Shown one piece after another: positions 1-7,378 of a stretch of 39,725 nucleotides of DNA. Location of the stretch: the NCBI GenBank assembly GCA_021734865.1, contig JAIPIC010000012.1:1-39725 (forward strand), written 5' to 3'. Position numbers and translations under genes: made by a program. The notes beneath the pieces were generated by a model. That model worked only from the letters and a program-made list of their open reading frames with translations. It did no database searches and was not told the origin of the DNA. Origin of the DNA: Candidatus Woesearchaeota archaeon. GTDB lineage: Archaea > Nanobdellota > Nanobdellia > Woesearchaeales > JAIPIC01. Each line of letters starts with the position of its first letter. Position 1 is the stretch's first letter.

Positions 1-12
1 AAGGTAGATTAG

Positions 13-41
13 ATGCGTGCGCCGATTTTCGTCGCGCGTAT
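13..41. other. GC-rich hairpin at window edge
   Basis: A 13-bp stem closes a 3-nt loop with one internal mismatch (C22/T32) and two G-T wobble pairs. It stands out because the surrounding DNA is AT-rich. It could be the 3' part of a structured RNA, the end of a mobile element, or an upstream gene's terminator. The edge of the window prevents a choice. Confidence 0.4.
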
Positions 42-98
42 ATTTCATAGTTAAAATGGTAGAAAAAACTTACGGAGGGCAGGATTCACCAACTACAA

Positions 99-116
99 CT
101 TGGGCTAAAGCCCAAG
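99..116. repeat. perfect 8-bp inverted repeat (hairpin)
   Basis: CTTGGGCT and AGCCCAAG flank two bases, and partly complementary bases outside (AGGAT.. and ..ATCCT) extend the pairing. It lies 17 nt before the first gene. The layout of a compact hairpin followed by GTATCC recalls right ends of IS200/IS605-family elements, but no transposase is visible. A terminator or leader hairpin is equally possible. Confidence 0.35.
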
Positions 117-132
117 GTATCCTAAAAATGTA

Positions 133-1521
133 ATGATTAAAAAAAAGAGATATGGGCAGGTTACTCTGTATATTATCTTAGGAATCATTCTACTTGTTTC
201 TTCCTTTGTTACATACAATCTATTGTACAAAGAAAAAACAGATATAAGTTCCGCCCCAATAGATTGTATAATAAATGAAGGCGATATCAAGTATTTCAAG
301 ATGTTAATGGAACTTTGCTTATCTGACGCTACAATGAAAAGTATTTTAAAGATAGGTAACAATGGAGGTTATATTGAGAATCTTAATAGAGCTAGAACCA
401 AGAATGTTAATGGAAACCCTGTTTCTGTTGGAATAATTAACACACCTACTTCCCTATATGGTATGCCATATTCTTCAATGTATTATGTTGAAAGCATTGC
501 TAATTATCCTTGGATGACTTATCCAATGTCTAGTATAACACTTTATACAACAGGAAGACAGGTTTTACCAGAACTAATGGATTCCTTGAGTGGGAGTCCC
601 ACAATTCGTTCAGAAATGCAAATAGATATCCAAAATAATATTAACCCTTGTGCTGAAGATATTAAAGGACTATTTCCTGACCACATCTTTGATTATAGTG
701 ACCCCTCTGTACAAGTAGCACTAACTAGTGATTCAATAAATGTATGGTTATATTATGAGATCACTGCTACATCTAACAAAGATTTATGTCAAGATGTCAG
801 ACTATATGATCAATTTTACACTGAACTCCCGTTTAGATTTAAACCATTTTATGATTACATAAGAGAAACAGCTAACGAGGATACAATAGAATTTGATCAA
901 GACATTACAGCTTATAAAACAACAGAATACCCAGATTATAGTGTAACAGTCACACAAGACATTGATGGTTTAGGTTTTGATTTAATAAAATTCACAGATA
1001 ATAATGCTGGTACAAGATTTGAAGATAATAAATATTCATTTTTATTCGTTAGGGAAAATAGGATTCCAGCAATAAAACCACCTGTCAATCCAATTGATTT
1101 GAGTTCTGATTGCAGTTTTAATGTTAATCTCAATGATGTATTTGGTTTAGCTACTACTCCAAATGGTATTGATCCTGATGAAGATACAATAAGCAACAGC
1201 TTTGAACTAATTAATCCTACGGAATGTTCATATGTAACTTATTTTGACGAAAATACAGGTCAAATGAGTGTTACTTGCGGTGACATGAGATATCCTCAAA
1301 AAACATATAATTGTCCCATCCGCATATATGTAAAAGACCAAAATACGGGGCCAAAAGATTATATTGAATCAACAGTAACATACACATGTAATGGGTGTTG
1401 TAATGCAGGTGATTGTGACTGTTCTGAATGTGGAAGCGGTTGTTTCACATTGATCCCTAATCCACCTGGTCCCCCAATCTCAGTGCCAGTTTCTTTACCT
1501 TCTTGTAGTCCACATGATTAA
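133..1521 (+). CDS. N-terminally anchored extracellular protein, Cys-rich tail
   Basis: Function unknown. The 462-residue protein starts with a Lys/Arg-rich stretch, then GQVTLYIILGIILL and one membrane helix (about residues 10-31), so most of it should face outside the cell. A short basic N-terminus followed by GQ(V/I)T and a hydrophobic helix recurs in DPANN envelope proteins and resembles, without proving, a pilin-like signal. Residues about 315-420 look like a beta-sandwich of the cadherin/Ig kind, with DPDEDTIS and a following tyrosine-rich strand. The tail holds CNGCCNAGDCDCSECGSGC and a proline-rich end. The ATG at 133 overlaps a TAA in another frame (TAATG). No clear ribosome binding site is seen. 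It sits 51 bp before another envelope gene on the same strand. Confidence 0.75.
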   Translation: MIKKKRYGQVTLYIILGIILLVSSFVTYNLLYKEKTDISSAPIDCIINEGDIKYFKMLMELCLSDATMKSILKIGNNGGYIENLNRARTKNVNGNPVSVGIINTPTSLYGMPYSSMYYVESIANYPWMTYPMSSITLYTTGRQVLPELMDSLSGSPTIRSEMQIDIQNNINPCAEDIKGLFPDHIFDYSDPSVQVALTSDSINVWLYYEITATSNKDLCQDVRLYDQFYTELPFRFKPFYDYIRETANEDTIEFDQDITAYKTTEYPDYSVTVTQDIDGLGFDLIKFTDNNAGTRFEDNKYSFLFVRENRIPAIKPPVNPIDLSSDCSFNVNLNDVFGLATTPNGIDPDEDTISNSFELINPTECSYVTYFDENTGQMSVTCGDMRYPQKTYNCPIRIYVKDQNTGPKDYIESTVTYTCNGCCNAGDCDCSECGSGCFTLIPNPPGPPISVPVSLPSCSPHD

Positions 1522-1572
1522 ATCTGCAATACAGAAAGTTTTATTAATCTCAATTATCGTATAAATCAATTA

Positions 1573-2664
1573 GTGAAAAAAAAAGGATGTTATAAGAAAA
1601 TTGTCTGTATATGGTTATTCATGTTTGTTTTAGGCATACTGCTATATACACACCAAACGTATGCATTATCAGTAGATATCCAAATTGCTGATAACTTCAG
1701 TGTCAATAATACAATCAATTTTAGTTATAGTATAACTTCTTTTAATGATGTTGAAGTAGAATATTATTTAAGTGTCAATTGTCCGTTTAATCTAAAAATC
1801 AAGAGTAAGAATAATAATATATCTCTTTCTAAAAATGAAAGTTTCTCTGGGGATTATATTGCATCTATTGTAAATAACACAATGAAAAAACAGACATGTG
1901 CTGCATATTTAACCACTATTAAACCAAATAAACAGGATTGGGTCGAGTATTTTGATATTATGATTGACCCAACTTTAGACTTTCAGCTACAATTGTGTAA
2001 TGATATGACTTGCTTTGTAAATTTAAATCAGTATAAAAAAGGAGAAATCCTTTTTATAAGATATGTTTCAAGAAATGAACCTATAGTCCATGCAATTATT
2101 GAATCACCCGACAAAACAAGAAAAGAAATACATATACCTGGTTCAGTAGTCCTTGAACTAACAGGAGAATATATACTTGAAATTCAAGCAAACCAAGAGG
2201 GTTATTTACCATATAAGGACACAATAAAGATTTCCGTAACTGAAGAAAATACAATAAACATACTCAATCCAAATAAGTTGGGAGGAACAATAATATCTGA
2301 CAATGATTTAGTCATTCCAGAATCAGAGAAAGATATTGATGAAAATCCAATGGCTCCTTATATTAACAATATTGAAAAAAAATATTCACAACAAAAATCA
2401 TCAAAGACCACAGAAGAAGAATCAAATAATCCATTGATTTGGTTTTTATTATTTGTAATTTTAAGTTTTGTTTTGACAGGTATTATTATATCATATAAGG
2501 TCAAAGAAGATTATGTGAAAATAATTCAATATATTGATTATTATGTTTCAAAAGGTTATCAATTAGATGCAATAATAAAAAAGTTAAGTAACGATGGATA
2601 TAGTAAAGCATTAATTAATGCTGCCGTGAAATTTGTCGAGAAAAGCAAATATGGTATCAAATAG
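1573..2664 (+). CDS. secreted membrane-anchored protein with cytoplasmic helical tail
   Basis: Function unknown. The 363-residue protein uses a GTG start. An N-terminal signal peptide ends near YALS (about residues 29-33), followed by a roughly 250-residue beta-rich extracellular part with several Cys and N-glycosylation-type NXT/S sites. A membrane helix lies at about 287-307. The cytoplasmic end is a small helical module whose pattern (YIDYYVSKGYQLDAIIKKL, then NDGYSKALINAA) resembles the short 'YI...KG...eeI...L...G.....I..A' tails on archaeal membrane proteins. It follows the preceding envelope gene by 51 bp and probably shares its transcript. GTG at 1573 is chosen because it supplies the basic N-terminus of the signal; Met17 would leave only a truncated hydrophobic stretch. 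Confidence 0.72.
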   Translation: MKKKGCYKKIVCIWLFMFVLGILLYTHQTYALSVDIQIADNFSVNNTINFSYSITSFNDVEVEYYLSVNCPFNLKIKSKNNNISLSKNESFSGDYIASIVNNTMKKQTCAAYLTTIKPNKQDWVEYFDIMIDPTLDFQLQLCNDMTCFVNLNQYKKGEILFIRYVSRNEPIVHAIIESPDKTRKEIHIPGSVVLELTGEYILEIQANQEGYLPYKDTIKISVTEENTINILNPNKLGGTIISDNDLVIPESEKDIDENPMAPYINNIEKKYSQQKSSKTTEEESNNPLIWFLLFVILSFVLTGIIISYKVKEDYVKIIQYIDYYVSKGYQLDAIIKKLSNDGYSKALINAAVKFVEKSKYGIK

Positions 2665-2681
2665 ATTTACTCCAAGCATTT

Positions 2682-2748
2682 AATATCATATTTCATAGTG
2701 TAGAGCGACTGGGAAAAGCCACATTCATATTTTTAAGGATATGATATT
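2682..2748. repeat. 10-bp inverted repeat in convergent gap
   Basis: AATATCATAT (2682-2691) and ATATGATATT (2739-2748) are exact inverted copies with a 47-nt spacer, in the 193-bp gap between two convergent genes. It may fold as a shared 3'-end structure or a small RNA. AT-rich sequence makes chance plausible. Confidence 0.3.
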
Positions 2749-2857
2749 GCTTCCAGCATATATATTGAAATTAATTGCCTACTACCAGTAAGGTACTAAT
2801 GAAAAGCACAACTACTGACTTTCATCAAAATAGTAAGTTTTCCTTAGTGCCTTCCAA

Positions 2858-4288
2858 TCAATAATTCTTCGCAAAATACACTTTGTGTTTTGCATTTTTG
2901 TTACATTTTATGCAAATTCCTTCTGTTTTAGTATCAAATGGGATAACACGAGAGGTTGCTCCAACTGTATCAGCTTTGATTTGATCTTCGCAATCAGGTT
3001 CTCCACAGAAGTCAACGAGGACCATCTTTCTGTCAATTATATGCTTTTTAAAATCATCATAATTGTCTGTCTCAACAATTGATGATTTGATATTATTTTT
3101 TGCTTTTTCAAACAAATCGTTTTGCATATCGTTTAAAAGTCCATGAGTTCTGTCCAGTAAGTCCGAGATCTCAATTTCCTGTTTTTCGAGTGTGTCCCTT
3201 CTGACGACAACTACTGTTTGCTTTTCTAAATCACGAGGTCCCACCTCAATTCTTAGAGGTATCCCTTTGAGTTCAGCATCTGCGAACTTAAAACCAGCAC
3301 TCATGTCATCTCGCAGATTTATTTCATGTTCTATATCCAGCATTTGTGATATCTTTTTCGCATAATCCAATACTGCATCTTTTGTGTCATCAAATAGGAT
3401 TGGTATGATTATTGCTTTAACTGGTGCGATTTTTGGGGGCAATACTAGCCCTTTATCATCAGAATGAAGCATGACAGTAGCTCCAATAAGTCTGGTCGAA
3501 ATTCCCCAACTTGTCTGAAAAGGATGCTTTTTTTTCTCATCTTTGTCAATGTATTCGATTCCAAAGGCTTTTGCAAATCCATCACCAAGATGATGGCTTG
3601 TTCCACACTGCAATGCTTTGCCATCAGGCATCATTGTCTCAATCGTTGTTGTAAATACTGCACCTGCAAATTTCTCTTTTTTTGTCTTATATCCGTCAAT
3701 GAGAGGGATTGCAAGATAACCCTCTATGAACTTTTTATACTCATTTAAAAACAGTAAAGTTTCTTTTTTACATTCTTCTTCTGTTGCATATACACAATGG
3801 CCTTCCTGCCAGAGGAATTCTCGAGATCTTAGGAACAACTTCACGTCAGAAACTTCCCATCTGACAATATTACACCATTGATTTATTCTCAGTGGCAGAT
3901 CCCGCCAGCTGCGGATCCACTTGGAATACGAATTATACATTATTGTCTCGCTGGTAGGTCTAATTGCCAGCCTTTCCTGATCTTCCTCTTTATTTTCAAC
4001 CCAAGCTACTTCAGGAGAAAAACCTTCAGCGTGTTCTGCTTCTTTTTTAAAGAATGATTCAGGTATGAATAACGGGAAATACGCATTTCTTACACCATGT
4101 TTCTTTATTGCTTTATTAAATTCGCTCGTTATGTTTTCCCATATCGCATAACCATTTGGCCTAATGACCATGCAACCTTTAATATCAGAATAATCAGCTA
4201 ATTGCGCTTTAATAATGATCTGATTGTACCATTCAGCCATATCTTCACTCTTTTTTACAGTTATTCCAAGCTGTTGTTTTTTTGCCAT
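2858..4288 (-). CDS. proS: prolyl-tRNA synthetase, archaeal type
   Basis: Charges tRNA-Pro with proline using ATP, in the cytoplasm. The 476-residue length and the opening KKSEDMAEWYNQIIIKAQLADYS region match the short archaeal/eukaryotic form without the bacterial editing insertion. Class II motif 2 is seen around residues 112-146 (RPTSETIMYNSYSKW, then INQWCNIVRWE) and motif 3 near 265-277 (STRLIGATVMLHSD). The anticodon-binding domain follows, and the C-terminal domain has CGEPDC and CIKC, which probably bind zinc, and ends in a Tyr as is usual for this form. The ATG at 4288 lies about 26 nt from a TATA-like box with no ribosome binding site, suggesting a leaderless mRNA. Confidence 0.97.
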   Translation of the reverse strand: MAKKQQLGITVKKSEDMAEWYNQIIIKAQLADYSDIKGCMVIRPNGYAIWENITSEFNKAIKKHGVRNAYFPLFIPESFFKKEAEHAEGFSPEVAWVENKEEDQERLAIRPTSETIMYNSYSKWIRSWRDLPLRINQWCNIVRWEVSDVKLFLRSREFLWQEGHCVYATEEECKKETLLFLNEYKKFIEGYLAIPLIDGYKTKKEKFAGAVFTTTIETMMPDGKALQCGTSHHLGDGFAKAFGIEYIDKDEKKKHPFQTSWGISTRLIGATVMLHSDDKGLVLPPKIAPVKAIIIPILFDDTKDAVLDYAKKISQMLDIEHEINLRDDMSAGFKFADAELKGIPLRIEVGPRDLEKQTVVVVRRDTLEKQEIEISDLLDRTHGLLNDMQNDLFEKAKNNIKSSIVETDNYDDFKKHIIDRKMVLVDFCGEPDCEDQIKADTVGATSRVIPFDTKTEGICIKCNKNAKHKVYFAKNY

Positions 4289-4310
4289 CCATTAAGGTAG
4301 GACAATATTA

Positions 4311-4318
4311 TATTTAAA
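4311..4318 (-). promoter_or_regulatory. TATA-like box of proS
   Basis: TTTAAATA on the minus strand, centred about 26 nt before the proS ATG. That spacing places transcription start at or next to the start codon, as for leaderless archaeal mRNAs. Confidence 0.5.
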
Positions 4319-4470
4319 GTTTAGCACAATTAACAAACCAATAGGGCATAACAGTAGTAAAACCTCTCAAACATAGAGTGCCAAGTAATAAATTTAGCAT
4401 TCATTTTGATTGTATAAGAACTGCGAAAAACATACTCGATGTGCATAATAATATACCTGACGGGCAAAAA

Positions 4471-4491
4471 TTTATAAACTGAAAGTTTATA
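4471..4491 (+). promoter_or_regulatory. TATA-like box embedded in an inverted repeat
   Basis: TTTATAAA (4471-4478) is centred about 28 nt before the ATG at 4504. It overlaps an exact 8-bp inverted repeat: TATAAACT, 3 nt, AGTTTATA (4473-4491). A dimeric regulator bound here would block TBP, so this may be an operator. The rest of the 215-bp divergent gap (4289-4503) shows nothing else I recognise. Confidence 0.45.
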
Positions 4492-4503
4492 GTTCATATA
4501 TAA

Positions 4504-5688
4504 ATGCAAATCCTAAAAAGGCTCACAATTCACAATCCTTCAGATATCGTAATAGGTCACCATACGTGCACAATGTATGGTGTTTCAGCATTAGTCTACC
4601 GTTATAGTGAAAAAGGCAAAGTAACCAAAGTAAATTTTAAAGATGGAAGTATATATGTTGCACTTCTCCCAGAGAGACAGATTAAGACAATCATTTCAGA
4701 ATCATTACTATTTGACTACTTCTTTAAAAAAAGATTCATAAGGACATCAAATGGGCCTTTAAGGTCATTTTATGTTCCAAACAAAAAGGATAAGTCTATC
4801 TATGTTCGATTCAGAATCAACAAAAATGCTAGAAATGGTACCTATTACGTAAGATATTTGATATCACCAATCATCGATAATCATATTATTCTCAGAAAGC
4901 AGTCTGAAATCTGGCAGGAATTTCATATACATAGAAAACTGGACATAAATGAAGTGATTGAGGAGAGGAATCTTGAAGAATTGGAGATCGAAGAGAAAAA
5001 CATTGAGATGGCAATTAATAAAGAGGGATTAGAATTAAAGGAAATGATAAGTGTCTTTGAAAACATTGAGAAATCTCTAAATAAATATTTAAACGATCTA
5101 AAGACGCTCAAAGATAAAAGACTTCTTGAAGAGAAGAAAAGCCATGACATACAAATGATTATGATCGACCTTAAAAATGATATTGATAAAGTGATCAATA
5201 ACCATGATGTTGAGATAATTATTAGAAACATAAATAGTAAATTAGCTGGATTAATATCAAGCCAAGAACACGGAGTAGATAATTTGACTGATTATCTCTC
5301 AAATCACCTGAAGGCCGACAGAGAGTATATTATCAACCATGTCCAAAATCTCAATGACCTAATAAAAGAAAGGAACAATCTTATCGTTAACCTTACTCGG
5401 TCACTGAATGACATAAATTCAAAAAGAGAATTTATGGAGTCAATTTATCAGGATATTGATCAGATAAATATCCGGCTGAAATTTAAGAAAACTGTAACAG
5501 AAGCCCTTGATGAAAGCGAACAGGAAATGGAGCGGCTAATAAAACATCTTCAGGATATATGTAATTTTTATTCAAATGTAATAAGAGAGATAAAAAAAGT
5601 TGAGTTGTTTGATAAAGAAAGGAACATTATCAGCCGAATAGACCAGATTGAATCGGAAATTGCTCAGAAACAACCGAAAACAATATAA
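4504..5688 (+). CDS. coiled-coil protein of unknown function
   Basis: I do not recognise this 394-residue protein. There is no signal peptide or membrane helix, so it is probably cytoplasmic. Residues 1-150 form a compact, beta-rich part with many Lys/Arg residues. From about 150 to 385 it is almost entirely charged heptad-like helix (EERNLEELEIEEKNIEMAIN and similar), predicting a long coiled coil that may dimerise or form a rod. It is the first gene of a likely two-gene unit, 23 bp ahead of another coiled-coil protein, with an upstream TATA-like box at leaderless spacing. Structural, SMC-like or membrane-tethering roles are all open, and no ATPase motifs are visible. Confidence 0.75.
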   Translation: MQILKRLTIHNPSDIVIGHHTCTMYGVSALVYRYSEKGKVTKVNFKDGSIYVALLPERQIKTIISESLLFDYFFKKRFIRTSNGPLRSFYVPNKKDKSIYVRFRINKNARNGTYYVRYLISPIIDNHIILRKQSEIWQEFHIHRKLDINEVIEERNLEELEIEEKNIEMAINKEGLELKEMISVFENIEKSLNKYLNDLKTLKDKRLLEEKKSHDIQMIMIDLKNDIDKVINNHDVEIIIRNINSKLAGLISSQEHGVDNLTDYLSNHLKADREYIINHVQNLNDLIKERNNLIVNLTRSLNDINSKREFMESIYQDIDQINIRLKFKKTVTEALDESEQEMERLIKHLQDICNFYSNVIREIKKVELFDKERNIISRIDQIESEIAQKQPKTI

Positions 5689-5711
5689 ATTCACAGATTA
5701 TTTACTATCAA

Positions 5712-6596
5712 ATGACTTCAGGCTTTAGTTTTTTCAAATGGATTTATTCTGATCGGTGGATGGCAAGAGTTGACCGGAAGCTTGCTAAAAAGGTATACAA
5801 GGGTATTAATGGTCTTGATGGCATTAAAAAATCCATGATTAAGGACTTCAAAGAGGGTGAAGAAGACCCCATGGAGAAGGACATCGAGAAGTTTATTGAA
5901 AACCTGGAAGCAGATGCTAAGAAAGTCGAAAAGATTCATGAGGATGGATTTATTCAGATATTTGATGAGATGCAGGAGATTAAGGATATATATAATAAAT
6001 TTGAGAAAGCCGGTCATTCCAGAGATCCTCAGGTTGAAGCAGAATTAAACGAGGACAAGCAAAGGATTATTCAATTAAAGAATGAACTTCTTGCAGATGT
6101 GCGTAAAATCAGAGGAGAGACTGCAGATCTAAAATATGACCGACAGTATATAGCAAAATATGCCAATGTCTTAGGTATGCTCCATACTATCCAGGTCGTT
6201 GCCAGACTTGAAAGGCATGTTCGTAAAGAAAGAAAGAAACTTGAGCATGCAGAAAAAGATGTTAAAGATGACGCAAATAAGTTAAGGCATGGAAAGCCAG
6301 TTAAACAAGAGGATCTTCAGGAGCATATGAGAGAATTAAGGGATGAAGCCCATGCTATGACTAAAGATATCGCTGAGATAGAGCACAGTGACGTTATAAT
6401 TTATTTCCACTTAGTTAGTCAGTTAGAATACCTCAAAAATGTCTATGCACAATTAAAGGTAACAAGATACGATGCTGAAAAATACCAACATCTGGAAGAC
6501 GAGTATCGACGCATTCAGAATGAACTTGAACAGACTTATGACCATCTGCTTCATATGGCCAACTACCTTTACGAAAGGGGCGAAAGAAAATCCTGA
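5712..6596 (+). CDS. charged helical protein of unknown function
   Basis: I do not recognise this 294-residue protein. It begins with a short aromatic stretch (FSFFKWIYSDRWMARV) that could be an amphipathic membrane-binding helix, then continues as highly charged alpha helix rich in Glu, Lys and Asp, broken near residue 100 (KAGHSRDPQ) and 200 (RHGKPVKQED). There is no signal peptide and no nucleotide-binding motif. It starts 23 bp after the preceding coiled-coil gene with no clear ribosome binding site, and the two are likely co-transcribed partners. The function is unknown; a cytoskeletal or scaffold-like assembly is only a guess from the composition. Confidence 0.75.
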   Translation: MTSGFSFFKWIYSDRWMARVDRKLAKKVYKGINGLDGIKKSMIKDFKEGEEDPMEKDIEKFIENLEADAKKVEKIHEDGFIQIFDEMQEIKDIYNKFEKAGHSRDPQVEAELNEDKQRIIQLKNELLADVRKIRGETADLKYDRQYIAKYANVLGMLHTIQVVARLERHVRKERKKLEHAEKDVKDDANKLRHGKPVKQEDLQEHMRELRDEAHAMTKDIAEIEHSDVIIYFHLVSQLEYLKNVYAQLKVTRYDAEKYQHLEDEYRRIQNELEQTYDHLLHMANYLYERGERKS

Positions 6597-6665
6597 TGGT
6601 TGAAAAAATCATTTTTGTTTCTAGATTAAAAATACGCTTATGAATGTGCTATTATATTTTGTATT

Positions 6666-6842
6666 TTAAATATTGTTTATCCTTCTATCATATGTGGCTT
6701 CTTTTTCTTTATTAAAGTAGCAGGCGGGAAGTTCACCCCTTTTTCTGTGGTAATGCAAGCATTCACAGCATATCCCTTTTCTTGAACATTCATAAGTACA
6801 GTTACACATTGTCAGATTTTTGTCTTTGTTTTTGCAATCCAT
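6666..6842 (-). CDS. small Cys-rich protein, DUF6485-like
   Basis: A 58-residue gene. The protein has the spacing C-x-C-x3-C-x5-CC-x-C, then H-x-H and LPACYF, seen as [17 protein letters not shown] and GELPACYF. This pattern matches my memory of the short DUF6485 family, whose function is unknown. The eight Cys (one near the N-terminus) and two His suggest metal binding. The start at 6842 is supported by a strong ribosome binding site (GGAGGGA, minus strand, 6847-6853) 4 nt upstream. An internal Met at residue 12 (6809) is an alternative start. It overlaps the end of the upstream membrane-protein gene by 31 bp, implying translational coupling as the last gene of the giant-protein operon. Confidence 0.82.
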   Translation of the reverse strand: MDCKNKDKNLTMCNCTYECSRKGICCECLHYHRKRGELPACYFNKEKEATYDRRINNI

Positions 6843-7378
6843 GAAATCCCTCCAATTATTAATGAAAATATTGATATTGAAATAGATATTATTAAATTTA
6901 ACTTAATGAAAAAATCCTGATCAAAGACTCTAACAATTTTGTCTGTTCTGGAATCCATTAGCCATAGGTCGTTTGTAAATATAAGTTTGTGGAAAAACAT
7001 CCAGAAAGACTCAAAATCAATAAGAATGAAAACCAATAAAACGCATAATGAAGCAAGAACAGATACTGATGGGATAATCATATTCTCAGGTGTATAACCT
7101 AAACATAGGACAAAGATTGATAACATCCAAATAATAAGTTGAATATAGTACAGATTTCTGACATCCTGCATATGCAACTTCTCCTTACTGTTATATTGTT
7201 CATTCTCTTGTAAGAGCATCAAGTAATCAAGAGTATCTTCAACATATTGGTCATCATATGTTAAATTTCTTAGAACGACTCGGTCACTTAAGATGATATT
7301 TAATGGAGTCAGAATTAAAAATAAAGAAATAAAAAAATAAAAAAAATTACTCTTCAGGATGTCCGGGAGAGATTTCAC
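6812..7378 (-). CDS. DUF1461 / Lit-like integral membrane protein
   Basis: A 188-residue protein with about four membrane helices (near 11-30, 77-94, 101-121 and 158-180). The layout fits the DUF1461/TIGR01906 family: an outside loop with H69 in LHMQDV, then H130 in [10 protein letters not shown] followed by [17 protein letters not shown]. In bacteria this family includes Lit, the lipoprotein intramolecular transacylase, which uses two conserved histidines; both appear present here. Archaea do not make bacterial-type diacylglyceryl lipoproteins, so the substrate is unclear and Lit activity is not claimed. The GTG start lies inside the end of the giant-protein gene (32-bp overlap), and its own end overlaps the next gene by 31 bp. 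Confidence 0.8.
   Translation of the reverse strand: MKSLPDILKSNFFYFFISLFLILTPLNIILSDRVVLRNLTYDDQYVEDTLDYLMLLQENEQYNSKEKLHMQDVRNLYYIQLIIWMLSIFVLCLGYTPENMIIPSVSVLASLCVLLVFILIDFESFWMFFHKLIFTNDLWLMDSRTDKIVRVFDQDFFIKLNLIISISISIFSLIIGGISWIAKTKTKI

Noticed and set aside
50-80. AGAA..CTTAC pattern resembling the conserved region V of RNase P RNA
   Set aside because: The conserved GG before CTTA is missing, the spacing is off by one, and no matching region I partner is in view.
8-133. Open frame ending at 133 (TAATG junction) as the tail of an upstream protein
   Set aside because: An in-frame stop at position 5 limits it to about 40 codons, and most of it overlaps strong hairpins. The reading (TYGGQDSPTTTW) matches nothing I know.
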